25,368 nt of DNA from an uncultured Bacteroidales bacterium (GTDB lineage Bacteria > Bacteroidota > Bacteroidia > Bacteroidales > UBA3663). This document shows positions 15,035 through 23,329 of the stretch, piece after piece. The stretch lies in the NCBI GenBank assembly GCA_905236195.1, contig CAJOOX010000203.1, positions 1-25,368 of the forward strand, written 5' to 3'. The position numbers and the translations under genes were made by a program. Every line of letters begins with the position of its first letter. The first letter of the stretch is position 1. The notes below the pieces were generated by a model, which made no database searches, was not told the origin of the DNA, and saw nothing but the letters and a program-made list of their open reading frames with translations.

Positions 15035-17902
15035 CTACCGGTCATATTTCTTGATCAGGTCATGCACCAGATGGTTGAAGTCATCGGCCTTGAGGAGGTC
15101 TTCGAGGTTGAGGTGCATGCGGTAATGCCAGTAGTTGTCGGGATTGGACGGCACATTGATGCGTTCGTCCTCGGGGACTGGATAGCGCAGCGCTTCGTCC
15201 ATGCCGAGCCAGTCCTGCAGGGGAAGAATGCAGAGGATGGCGGGCGAACACAGATGCTGTTCCACGATTTTCTGTACAATCCATCCGTCGGCCTCTTTGG
15301 GGGCTTCGCCGACACAATGCAGCATATTGTTGTAGTATCGCTGGGAGGCTTCAGGATTCTCCTTCCACCAGGCTCGCAGGTTACTCAGGTCATGGCTCGA
15401 TGTTGTGCATACGCTGTAATAAGTATAAGAGGCCGGGTCGCCGAACTCGTCCCACGACTTGGGCATGCGTTGTACTTCGAGCGTGAGAATTCTGAGGTCG
15501 GACATTACTTTGTGGACGCATTGGGGAATCATGCCAAGGTCTTCGCCACAGCACAGCATCCGCGTGGCGCGAACCAAAGCGGGCAGTTTCTTCATGGCAG
15601 ATTCTTCCCAAAACGCTTCGTGGCGATGGTAGAAGAAATCCTCATGCATTCTACGATAGGCTTCCTGCTGTTCTGGCGGTAAGGCCTGAAACGAGAGCGT
15701 GTCCATTCCGTTGATGCGGGGATGGAAGGCGCCGCGATGACGGGGATCTTCGACGAGCAGCACTTCGTCCAGCATACGGAACATCTGTTTCAGATGGAAC
15801 TGTTCCTCAGGAGCTCGTTTCTGGAAATATCCCAGACAGCCGCGCTGTGACGCAAAGCGGGGTGTCACCTTATATCGCTGGTTGACGGGCGTTGCGGGTG
15901 TGGTGTCCGTTTCTGCCGTACCCTTTTTCCCCGGAGCGGGAACAACCGCATCAGCAGTGTCCTCAAAAGCGCCCCGTACCATCGGCGTTTTGGGAGTCTG
16001 GTGAAGGACGGGTTTCCTGACGGGAATTTCCAGGAACTTTCTTTTTACCTGTTGCTCGATATATCGGGCATCGTGGTCAAAGAGCACGTTCAGTGTTTCG
16101 TCGGTCACATAGGGCAGCACATCCCGGTCGTAATCGAAATGGAAGCCATAGAAGTTCTGCATATCGTCCGGCGAAAGCGGCATGGCGGGATTGAAATGGC
16201 CCAAAATGCCCTGAATGGCATTTTCGGGCACTTCCCAGATGCGGAAGAATCCCAGGATGTGGTCGATACGATAGGCGTCAAAATAACGGGCCATCTGTAT
16301 GAAACGGTTGCGGAACCAGCGGAATCCTTCACGTTCCATCTCCTGCCAGTTATAGGTCGGGAAGTTCCAGTTCTGTCCGTTGCGGTCGAACGCATCCGGC
16401 GGGGCACCGGCCTGAGAGTCCATATGAAACAGGTGGGGCGTGGCCCAGGCATCCACACTGCAACGTGAGATGCCTATGGGGATGTCTCCTTTGAGGATGA
16501 TTCCGTGAGCATGAGCGTAGTCGCGTACCTCCGACAACTGGCAATGCAGGTGATACTGCAGCCACTTGTGGAACAGGAATTCCTTGCGGGCAGTTGCTGT
16601 GAGATTCAATTTCTCAGCCAGACCGGGTTCATATCTGTTTTCTTTCCAAAGATGAAAATCGGGCGTCTTGTACTTGTCGCGCAGATAGCACCACAGAGCA
16701 TATGACTCCAGCCAGTCGGCATTGAGTTCGCAGAACCTGCGACAGTCGTCTTTCTCGAGATCATCCGCACCCTGTTGTTTGTAAATTTTATGGAGATAGT
16801 CCCATTTGAGGGCCACCACTTTTTCGTAATCCATCGAGGGCAGCCTGTTCAGCATAAGTCGCTGGTGCTGATAGCTCTTGCGTTCCTGAGCATCCTTAAG
16901 GGTGCCGATTGACTCCAGGCGGACGTATGCAGGATTGATTGCAAACGTGGAATTGCAGTTGTAGGGATAGCTGTCCTTCCAGGTACGCGTCATTGTCGTG
17001 TCGTTGATGGGAAGAAGCTGGATGACGTTCTGTCCAGTCTTTTCGGCCCAGTCAATCATGAGCTTCAGATCCATGAAATCACCGATGCCGCATGAGGCTT
17101 TGCTGCGTAGTGCGAAGACGGGAATGGCCGTGCCCGAGCCGCGCCAGGGGTGCAGCGGTGAATTGAAGTAGAGGTCCCGGACTATGACGCTGTCGCCCGT
17201 GGAGAGTGTCCCGGGATCGAAGAAGCGGTTGGGTGTATCTTCCCATGCGATGAATTCGTGGGTTTCTTCGTCGAGAAGGACGAATTTGAAGAGCATCGGG
17301 AAGGTCAGATTATCACGGTCGAGCGAAAGACGCCAGGTGGGTTGTTGGGTTGCATCCATAACGGCGGCATGGGTGGGATCCCAGTTGCCTAGGGCGGGCT
17401 GGTTTCCGCAGATGGCCAGAACCATGCCTTTTCTCACTGTGGCGGCTTCGCACAGGAAGGTGAGCGTGTTGGCTTGTCCGCGGTGGAACGTGGGTTCCTG
17501 GGCTTCGCTGCCGTTGCGACGCCGGTGGGTGAATATCGAATCGGTAAACGCAGTCGAATAGAAAGGCTGATCCACAGGATTGGTCTGCCATCCGTCATAG
17601 ATGTGGAGCACTCTGTTGGCCGGAGTGTTGGGAGAGAGGCTCATCGATGCCAGGGACGGGATGAAGTGTCCGTCGCCCCATTCAACGCGGGCTACTTGGC
17701 CTTCTCTTACCACGGCATAGTGATAGGCATTCCCCACGAAACGGTTGGCATCAATTTGGCCGAACCAACCGGAGCGACTGTCGCTGTTGAGCAGCATGGC
17801 GCCAACTCTCAGTCCTTCGCCCACGCAAGGTTTGTTGCCGATGAAGAGATAGAGCTGTTCGCCCCACTCTGTTGCGTAGTCTATATGAAATCGGGCATAC
17901 AT
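15035..17902 (-). CDS. malQ: 4-alpha-glucanotransferase, DPE2-like, with two CBM20 domains
   Basis: A 955-residue cytoplasmic disproportionating enzyme acting on maltose and malto-oligosaccharides. Two N-terminal starch-binding CBM20 domains (about 1-105 and about 140-245, the second with VLAICGNQPALGNWDP) precede a GH77 catalytic domain (about 265-940). The nucleophile lies in FDAYRIDHILGFFRIWEVP (about residue 542), the acid/base Glu in CCGEDLGMIP (about 786) and the transition-state Asp in TSSHDLSNLRAWW (about 837). The architecture and the sequence LLVEDPRHRGAFHPRI match plant DPE2 rather than the short E. coli MalQ. A Pro/Thr/Ala-rich stretch (about 627-686) looks like an inserted linker. 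The start at 17902 is chosen because the promoter -7 box lies at 17929-17922, inside a longer reading that begins at 17986. It probably leads an operon with the DUF4923 and flavoprotein genes. Confidence 0.92.
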   Translation of the reverse strand: MYARFHIDYATEWGEQLYLFIGNKPCVGEGLRVGAMLLNSDSRSGWFGQIDANRFVGNAYHYAVVREGQVARVEWGDGHFIPSLASMSLSPNTPANRVLHIYDGWQTNPVDQPFYSTAFTDSIFTHRRRNGSEAQEPTFHRGQANTLTFLCEAATVRKGMVLAICGNQPALGNWDPTHAAVMDATQQPTWRLSLDRDNLTFPMLFKFVLLDEETHEFIAWEDTPNRFFDPGTLSTGDSVIVRDLYFNSPLHPWRGSGTAIPVFALRSKASCGIGDFMDLKLMIDWAEKTGQNVIQLLPINDTTMTRTWKDSYPYNCNSTFAINPAYVRLESIGTLKDAQERKSYQHQRLMLNRLPSMDYEKVVALKWDYLHKIYKQQGADDLEKDDCRRFCELNADWLESYALWCYLRDKYKTPDFHLWKENRYEPGLAEKLNLTATARKEFLFHKWLQYHLHCQLSEVRDYAHAHGIILKGDIPIGISRCSVDAWATPHLFHMDSQAGAPPDAFDRNGQNWNFPTYNWQEMEREGFRWFRNRFIQMARYFDAYRIDHILGFFRIWEVPENAIQGILGHFNPAMPLSPDDMQNFYGFHFDYDRDVLPYVTDETLNVLFDHDARYIEQQVKRKFLEIPVRKPVLHQTPKTPMVRGAFEDTADAVVPAPGKKGTAETDTTPATPVNQRYKVTPRFASQRGCLGYFQKRAPEEQFHLKQMFRMLDEVLLVEDPRHRGAFHPRINGMDTLSFQALPPEQQEAYRRMHEDFFYHRHEAFWEESAMKKLPALVRATRMLCCGEDLGMIPQCVHKVMSDLRILTLEVQRMPKSWDEFGDPASYTYYSVCTTSSHDLSNLRAWWKENPEASQRYYNNMLHCVGEAPKEADGWIVQKIVEQHLCSPAILCILPLQDWLGMDEALRYPVPEDERINVPSNPDNYWHYRMHLNLEDLLKADDFNHLVHDLIKKYDR

Positions 17903-17921
17903 ATTTTTGCAATTTTCTCCG

Positions 17922-17953
17922 CAAAAGTACGAAAAAATTTTGAATTCTCCAAA
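17922..17953 (-). promoter_or_regulatory. Promoter for malQ
   Basis: Minus strand TTTG (17953-17950), 20 nt, TACTTTTG (17929-17922). The malQ ATG at 17902 follows after 19 nt. It overlaps the divergent TonB receptor promoter between 17939 and 17953. Confidence 0.75.
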
Positions 17954-17969
17954 AAAAAGTGTATCTTTG
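17939..17969 (+). promoter_or_regulatory. Promoter for the TonB receptor gene
   Basis: TTTG (17939-17942), 19 nt, TATCTTTG (17962-17969). It fixes the receptor start at ATG 18019 with a leader of roughly 45 nt. The leader is too short for a cobalamin or similar large riboswitch. Confidence 0.8.
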
Positions 17970-18018
17970 CACCCGATTTTGGGCAAAAAAGTGCTTTAAG
18001 CGCTGCAAAATCCTATTT

Positions 18019-20088
18019 ATGACAAACAAAACAACAACAAACCCCGTCAAATGGAAGCGTTTTTCCAGAGCTTCCTATGCCAGCTTTCAGAGCCTGCACC
18101 GCGTTATAGCGGTGGGTACATTGGCTGTGGCAATGCTTCAGAGCGTGTCGCTCAAAGCCAAGACCACAGAAGCCCCGGCTGGCATCCAGCGCCCTGTGCT
18201 TGTGGCCGATGGCGACTCCCTTGTCCTGGACCTCGAAGGTGTCGAGGTGCTGGGCTCGCGTGTGCCGCTGACAGCCGAACAGGCGCCCCGTATGGTTACG
18301 GTACTGACGGCCACAGAGATTGCGGCCCAAGCAGCGCCAAGTGTCAACGATCTTCTCGAATCCGTAATCGGCATCGATGTCCGACAGCGCGGCGAGGGAG
18401 GTGTCCAGACGGATGTCTCCGTTCGGGGAGGAACCTTCGATCAGGTTACCATTTTGCTCAACGGTGTCAATATCTCGTCGCCGCACACAGGCCATCTCTC
18501 GGCCGACTTTCCGCTTTCGCCCCAGGACATCGAGCGCATCGAGGTGCTCGAAGGGCCTGCCGCACGTGTGTTCGGCACTTCGGCATTCACAGGTGTCATT
18601 AATATCGTGACCAAACGCGATACAGATGAAGGAACCGTGATGGTCGAAGCCGGTCAGTACGGTTATGCCGAGGGCAACCTCCGTCTCGCCAAAAGTCATG
18701 TGGCAGGCAGCCTTGGCACCATGACACACCGTCTCTCGGGCGGTTATGCCCGTACCGACGGAGCCACACCCAACAGCGACTATCAGCAGACGCGAGCCTT
18801 CTATCAGGGCGAGCTTCAGGTCGATTCCACGACGGTCGATCTCCAGTTGGGCTACAGCTACAAGCCCTATAGTGCCAACACTTTCTATGGTGCGGCATCC
18901 ACCGACCAATGGGAGAGCAATGAGCGCTACATGGCAGCACTTTCGGTTCGCACCAAGGCAGGCCTTCTCCATCTGGCGCCCCAGGTCTTCTGGAACCGCT
19001 GGTATGACCATTACCAGTGGCACAAGGATTCTCCAGCAGGCGAGAATTTCCATCAGGTGGATACCTACGGGCTGGCTTTGAATGCCTGGTTCTCTTCCCG
19101 TTGGGGCAAGACTTCGTTCGGTGCCGAGATGCGCAATGAGGGCATCCTCTCCACCAAACTGGGCAAAGCCCGTGAGGAAGATGAATGGGTAAAGACCGGC
19201 GGTGCCGACAGACAGAGCCACATTTATTATAAATACGGCGATGACCGTACCAATCTTTCCGCCTTCTTGGAACACAATCTCATCCTCAACGACTGGACGT
19301 TCTCGCTTGGTGTTTTGGCCAACCGCAATTCTGGTCTCGACCACAAATGGAGATTCTATCCGGGGGTGGACATTGCCTGGCGTCCCGCCACTGAATGGAA
19401 AGTTTTCGCCTCATGGAACATGGCACTTCGCATGCCCACCTTTACCGACCTCTATTATAGCGGCAAGGGCATTGAGGGCAACTCCACCCTCTCTCCCGAA
19501 AAGACCAACGACGTTTCCCTTGGGGCACGCTATCGCAGACATGGCTGGCGTGCCGAGGCGCAGGTTTTCTACAGCCACAAGAGCGACATGATTGACTGGG
19601 TGGTCTATGCTGATGAGGCAGCGGGTCTCGCTACGGCTGACTGGATTTATCGCAGCGGCAATTTCCGGCTCGACAATGTCGGGGTGGAGACTTCTGTCGC
19701 CTGGATGCCTGCCGAGATTTGGGAAACTTCCCCGCTCACCAGTCTGTCTGTCCAATGGGCATTCATCAACGAGGATATCGACTATTACCGTCCTGTCGTC
19801 AGCTCCAAGTATGCGATGGAATACTTGCGGCATAAGGTTGTCATCAACACTCATTGGCGGCTTTGGAGCAAGCTTATGCTCACGCTTGCCTGGCGCTGGC
19901 AGGACCGTGTCGGAACGGGCAACCAGCCCTATGGCCTCCTTGACGGACGCCTTGCCTGGACTGATGACCGGTGGTCTGTCTTCATCGATGCCAACAACCT
20001 CACCGACCACACCTACTACGACTATTCGTTCATCCCTCAGCCGGGCCGGTGGATCAAGGTCGGAGGAACCTTCAAATTCTCGCTATAA
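18019..20088 (+). CDS. TonB-dependent outer-membrane receptor
   Basis: A 689-residue protein. The N-terminus is long: about 28 polar and basic residues before a hydrophobic core (VIAVGTLAVAMLQSVSLKA). A short pre-plug segment (LDLEGVEVLGSRVPL) follows and may hold the TonB box. The plug domain (about 85-200) shows VNDLLESVIGIDVRQRG, VSVRGGTFDQVTILLNGVNI and GTSAFTGVINIVTKRD. The 22-strand barrel ends with NNLTDHTYYDYSFIPQPGRW and a terminal aromatic strand (FKFSL). It lacks the carboxypeptidase-like N-terminal domain of SusC proteins, and no SusD gene is near, so it is closer to the BtuB/siderophore class. The ligand is unknown. It is transcribed from its own promoter, divergent from malQ, and a hairpin overlaps its stop codon. 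Confidence 0.92.
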   Translation: MTNKTTTNPVKWKRFSRASYASFQSLHRVIAVGTLAVAMLQSVSLKAKTTEAPAGIQRPVLVADGDSLVLDLEGVEVLGSRVPLTAEQAPRMVTVLTATEIAAQAAPSVNDLLESVIGIDVRQRGEGGVQTDVSVRGGTFDQVTILLNGVNISSPHTGHLSADFPLSPQDIERIEVLEGPAARVFGTSAFTGVINIVTKRDTDEGTVMVEAGQYGYAEGNLRLAKSHVAGSLGTMTHRLSGGYARTDGATPNSDYQQTRAFYQGELQVDSTTVDLQLGYSYKPYSANTFYGAASTDQWESNERYMAALSVRTKAGLLHLAPQVFWNRWYDHYQWHKDSPAGENFHQVDTYGLALNAWFSSRWGKTSFGAEMRNEGILSTKLGKAREEDEWVKTGGADRQSHIYYKYGDDRTNLSAFLEHNLILNDWTFSLGVLANRNSGLDHKWRFYPGVDIAWRPATEWKVFASWNMALRMPTFTDLYYSGKGIEGNSTLSPEKTNDVSLGARYRRHGWRAEAQVFYSHKSDMIDWVVYADEAAGLATADWIYRSGNFRLDNVGVETSVAWMPAEIWETSPLTSLSVQWAFINEDIDYYRPVVSSKYAMEYLRHKVVINTHWRLWSKLMLTLAWRWQDRVGTGNQPYGLLDGRLAWTDDRWSVFIDANNLTDHTYYDYSFIPQPGRWIKVGGTFKFSL

Positions 20089-20109
20089 TATAAAAATATA
20101 GCGCTTTTA
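20081..20109 (+). terminator. Probable terminator overlapping the TonB receptor stop codon
   Basis: A 7-bp stem (CGCTATA at 20081-20087 with TATAGCG at 20097-20103) has a 9-nt A/T loop and is followed by CTTTTA and further T runs. The TAA stop lies in the left arm and loop. Confidence 0.5.
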
Positions 20110-20146
20110 TGCACTTTTTGCCCATTTTTTTTGTTAAAAACCTTGA

Positions 20147-20217
20147 CAGATGTATGTGTTTAAGGAAAATTTTCTTATCTTTGTAGCCATTTCAAACTAA
20201 AATAATACATACATCTG
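20147..20217. repeat. Inverted repeat flanking the pectate lyase promoter
   Basis: CAGATGTATGT at 20147-20157 is repeated in perfect inversion at 20207-20217. With one mismatch the arms extend to 14 bp (20147-20160 and 20204-20217), leaving 43 bp between them. The enclosed DNA carries the -7 box of the pectate lyase gene. The right arm ends 2 nt before the ATG. Confidence 0.85.
20176..20183 (+). promoter_or_regulatory. -7 promoter element for the pectate lyase gene
   Basis: TATCTTTG at 20176-20183 followed by GTAGCC. No good TTTG is present 19-20 nt upstream. The expected -33 position falls inside the left arm of the inverted repeat, which suggests a dependent or switchable promoter. Confidence 0.65.
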
Positions 20218-20219
20218 AA

Positions 20220-22403
20220 ATGAAGAAACTGTTTTTTGTACTGACACTTCTTATGACTCTCGTTCTCGGGTCCCAGGCCGAGACCAGAGTTCCCGCTTTC
20301 CCCGGTGCCGAGGGACACGGCCGTTATGTGACAGGAGGTCGCGGCGGCAAGGTAGTTCATGTAACGAATCTCAACGATTCAGGTACGGGTTCTTTCCGAG
20401 CAGCTGTCAGCGGCGCTGAAAAGAAAATCGTCGTCTTCGATGTGGGTGGCGTGATAGCCCTGTCGAGCGACCTGAGTATCGGAGCCAACACAACCATCCT
20501 CGGGCAGACTGCTCCCTCTCCCGGCATCACACTCCGCTACTATACCCTACAGTATGGCGGCGACAATATTGTGGTGCGTTTCATCCGCAGCCGGCGCGGA
20601 CAGGAGCGCGATGTCAACGACGGTGCCGATGCCACATGGACACGCAACAAGACCGGAATTATCATCGACCACTGTTCCTTCTCGTGGTCCATCGACGAGG
20701 TAGCTTCGTTCTATGACAACAACAACTTCACGATGCAGTGGTGCACCATCGGCGAGGCTCTCCACAACGCAGGCCATGGCAAAGGCGCCCATGGTTATGG
20801 CGGTATTTGGGGCGGCAAACTCGCTTCCTTCCACCACAACCTAATCTGTCATACCGGCAACCGTACGCCCCGTTTCAACGGTGCCCGTTACAACTGGACC
20901 GGATATACAAATAATAAACTCTATAGCGAATACCGTTGGGCGAATGCCGTACAGGCCGAGAACGTCGATTTCCGCAACTGCGTGATTTACAACTGCGGCA
21001 ACGGCTGCTATGGCGGCCCCGGTGGCGGTCAGATCAATATGGTCAACAACTACTACAAGTCCGGTCCCGCAGGTTCGACTTCCCTTATCACCCAGACTTC
21101 TGTGGCCAACAGCGGCAGTGCCAGCGGATTTGAAATCTACTGGACCATGTTCAGCCGTTACTATATCGATGGCAACCGCCTCAATTCCACAAACAATGCC
21201 GATTGGAGCTATGTGAGAGGTGACAATGGCTATTACAGCACCGGAGGTGTCTGGTACACGCCTGATCCGAACCATTACTATGGCGACAATGTGTCCTATA
21301 TCACTCATTCGGGTACCGATTATGTGAGCATGCGTCTTTCTTCTCCCGCTCCCACGGGCGAGGTGACCACCCACACGGCCGTTGAGGCCTACAACAAGGT
21401 GCTCGGTCTGGCCGGAGCTTCCCTCGATCCCGATGAGGTCGATCTCCGCTATTTCGAGGAAGCCCTTGCCGGTACCGCTACCTACACGGGGTCTGTCACC
21501 GGCAAAAAAGGCCGTATTGACCTGGTCAGCGATGTGGACGGCTATACCGAGAAGAATTTTGGCACCGGCAAACGCCCCACAGGCTTCGATACCGATGGCG
21601 ACGGTATGCCCGATGCTTGGGAGACAGCCAACGGACTCAATCCCAACGATTCAAGCGACGGTAGCGCCTATACCCTCGACACCGTCAAGTTCTACTCCAA
21701 CCTCGAGGTTTATGCCAATTCGCTGGTGCAGGATATCATGCTTGACGGCAATGACGATGCCGTCGATCCCGCCAAGGAATATTATCCCGCTTACACCAAA
21801 GCAGACGGTACACATGTTGATGCTATCAATACGCTCGGGGTGACAGTCGGAGGCAGCGGTCAGGATTCAGTAGAGGCTAAGACCTATACCGTTATGTTTA
21901 ATGGCTCGGACGTACAGTCTACCGATGACTATTTCTCCTTCGGTAGCGGCAAACACAATTTCAACTCCAAGTTCCAGGGCTCTTACGACGGACTCACCTT
22001 CTCGTCCGGTCTCAAGATGGAAAGTTCCACCCTTGTGCAGTTCACCAACACCCGTCCTGTCATCGTACTTATTGTACAATCGACTTGGAGCGAAGGAGGT
22101 CTCTCTTTCGACGGCACGGCATTGGCTCTCAGTTCCGCCACCACGCCAGAAGGCAGTTCCGGCGTGCGTCTCTATACGATTGAAAACGTACAGCCGGGCA
22201 CCCACACCATCGCTCGTAGCGGTAGCGAGAGCGGTCTCTTCTATGTCGAGGTCCGTGAGCAGGGCAGCACCAATGCAATCAGTGAAATCCTTGCCAACGA
22301 CAAGTCGAAATCAGCTGTCGTTCGCAACCTCCTCGGCCAGCCCGTATCCTCCGATTACAAGGGACTGGTCATCCGAAATGGTAAATTAATATTAGTAAAA
22401 TAA
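20220..22403 (+). CDS. Pectate lyase, PL1-like, secreted, multidomain
   Basis: A 727-residue protein. A signal peptide (MKKLFFVLTLLMTLVLGSQA) precedes the parallel beta-helix lyase domain (about 22-400). This begins RVPAFPGAEGHGRYVTGGRGG and has the PL1 landmarks GIIIDHCSFSWSIDE and HTGNRTPRFNGAR, the latter placed like the catalytic Arg region. PL1 enzymes cleave polygalacturonate by beta-elimination and need calcium. A calcium-binding-type DTDGDGMPDAWE segment follows near residue 458. Next is a beta-sandwich module (about 555-680) and a short C-terminal tail (LLGQPVSSDYKGLVIRNGKL and a final LVK) resembling T9SS type A sorting ends or a related Bacteroidetes tail. It sits under a promoter flanked by inverted repeats. 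Confidence 0.9.
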   Translation: MKKLFFVLTLLMTLVLGSQAETRVPAFPGAEGHGRYVTGGRGGKVVHVTNLNDSGTGSFRAAVSGAEKKIVVFDVGGVIALSSDLSIGANTTILGQTAPSPGITLRYYTLQYGGDNIVVRFIRSRRGQERDVNDGADATWTRNKTGIIIDHCSFSWSIDEVASFYDNNNFTMQWCTIGEALHNAGHGKGAHGYGGIWGGKLASFHHNLICHTGNRTPRFNGARYNWTGYTNNKLYSEYRWANAVQAENVDFRNCVIYNCGNGCYGGPGGGQINMVNNYYKSGPAGSTSLITQTSVANSGSASGFEIYWTMFSRYYIDGNRLNSTNNADWSYVRGDNGYYSTGGVWYTPDPNHYYGDNVSYITHSGTDYVSMRLSSPAPTGEVTTHTAVEAYNKVLGLAGASLDPDEVDLRYFEEALAGTATYTGSVTGKKGRIDLVSDVDGYTEKNFGTGKRPTGFDTDGDGMPDAWETANGLNPNDSSDGSAYTLDTVKFYSNLEVYANSLVQDIMLDGNDDAVDPAKEYYPAYTKADGTHVDAINTLGVTVGGSGQDSVEAKTYTVMFNGSDVQSTDDYFSFGSGKHNFNSKFQGSYDGLTFSSGLKMESSTLVQFTNTRPVIVLIVQSTWSEGGLSFDGTALALSSATTPEGSSGVRLYTIENVQPGTHTIARSGSESGLFYVEVREQGSTNAISEILANDKSKSAVVRNLLGQPVSSDYKGLVIRNGKLILVK

Positions 22404-22413
22404 TCCAATCCAA

Positions 22414-22455
22414 GCCCTCTGGCTGAAGTCCCCCTTTAAGGGGGATTTAGAGGGC
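22414..22455. repeat. Palindromic element between the pectate lyase gene and pyrF
   Basis: Nested inverted repeat: outer arms GCCCTCT (22414-22420) and AGAGGGC (22449-22455), inner arms CCCCC (22430-22434) and GGGGG (22440-22444) with a TTTAA loop. It ends 8 nt before the pyrF ATG. No T run follows, so it does not look like a normal terminator. From memory, elements of this type (AAGTCCCCC...GGGGGATTT) are dispersed in many genomes. Confidence 0.8.
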
Positions 22456-22463
22456 CTTATATT

Positions 22464-23279
22464 ATGACCAGACAAGAATTAACAGCCCAGATCCGGGCCA
22501 GGAAGAGTTTCCTCTGTGTCGGCCTCGACACGGATCTCAAGAAGATTCCCCAGCATCTGCTGACGGAAGAAGATCCCATCTTCGCGTTCAACAAGGCCAT
22601 CATCGATGCCACCGCACCCTGGTGTGTGTCCTACAAACCGAATCTGGCATTCTATGAGAGTGCCGGCATCAAGGGTATGTTGGCCTTTGAGAAGACCGTC
22701 AAGTATCTCAATGAGAGCTATCCCGACCACTTCATCATCGCCGATGCCAAGCGTGGCGATATCGGCAATACGTCCAAGATGTACGCACGCACATTCTTCG
22801 AGGAATATGACGTTGATTCCCTCACCGTCGCTCCTTACATGGGCAATGACTCGGTGCAGCCCTTCCTCGAGTATGAAGGCAAGTGGGTCATCCTGCTCGC
22901 CCTCACCAGCAACAAGGGTTCCTTCTCGTTCCAGCATCTGCCCCTGCGCGATGCTGAGGGGGAACTTTTCGAGGAGGTTCTCCGCGTTTCCAGCACCTGG
23001 GGCAACGACAGCAATATGATGTATGTAGTCGGAGCCACCCAGGGCGAGGAATTCAAGAAGGTCCGCAAGATAGTGCCCAACCACTTCCTCCTTGTGCCCG
23101 GCATCGGTGCCCAGGGCGGCAGCCTCGAGGAAGTCGTTAAATACGGTATGATTGACGACTGCGGTCTCATCGTCAATTCCTCCCGCGCCATTATCTATGC
23201 CTCCGCCGGTCGCGACTTCGCCCAGGCTGCAGCCGATGCCGCCAAAGCCGTTCAGCAGCAGATGGCCGCCTTCCTCTGA
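22464..23279 (+). CDS. pyrF: Orotidine 5'-phosphate decarboxylase
   Basis: A 271-residue cytoplasmic enzyme converting OMP to UMP, the last step of de novo pyrimidine synthesis. The length and motifs match the longer type 2 PyrF subfamily. CVGLDTDLKKIP at the N-terminus is followed by YKPNLAFYES and the catalytic DAKRGDIGNTS (Lys96). The phosphate-binding end includes LVPGIGAQGG and NSSRAIIYAS. The ATG at 22464 lies 60 nt after the pectate lyase stop, just behind a palindromic element. No standard promoter is seen in that gap. It converges on the histidine kinase gene with a shared hairpin between. Confidence 0.97.
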   Translation: MTRQELTAQIRARKSFLCVGLDTDLKKIPQHLLTEEDPIFAFNKAIIDATAPWCVSYKPNLAFYESAGIKGMLAFEKTVKYLNESYPDHFIIADAKRGDIGNTSKMYARTFFEEYDVDSLTVAPYMGNDSVQPFLEYEGKWVILLALTSNKGSFSFQHLPLRDAEGELFEEVLRVSSTWGNDSNMMYVVGATQGEEFKKVRKIVPNHFLLVPGIGAQGGSLEEVVKYGMIDDCGLIVNSSRAIIYASAGRDFAQAAADAAKAVQQQMAAFL

Positions 23280-23303
23280 TTCCGCTCTTCCATTCCGCAA
23301 TAA

Positions 23304-23329
23304 AAGGATGCCCCGCAAGGAGCATCCTT
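23304..23329. terminator. Shared hairpin between pyrF and the histidine kinase gene
   Basis: An 8-bp perfect stem (AAGGATGC at 23304-23311 with GCATCCTT at 23322-23329) has a 10-nt loop. On the minus strand it is followed by TTATTG, so it can end the kinase transcript. On the plus strand the tail is AT-rich. It overlaps the end of the kinase stop codon. Confidence 0.65.

Noticed and set aside
17970..18018. Cobalamin riboswitch upstream of the TonB receptor
   Set aside because: The leader is only about 45 nt, too short, and no B12-box-like sequence is seen.
18013..19344. Long minus-strand open frame opposite the TonB receptor
   Set aside because: The plus-strand receptor has plug and barrel features and its own promoter. 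The antisense is a shadow.
22414..22455. Rho-independent terminator of the pectate lyase gene
   Set aside because: The hairpin is strong but no T run follows on the plus strand, and it lies almost at the pyrF start codon.
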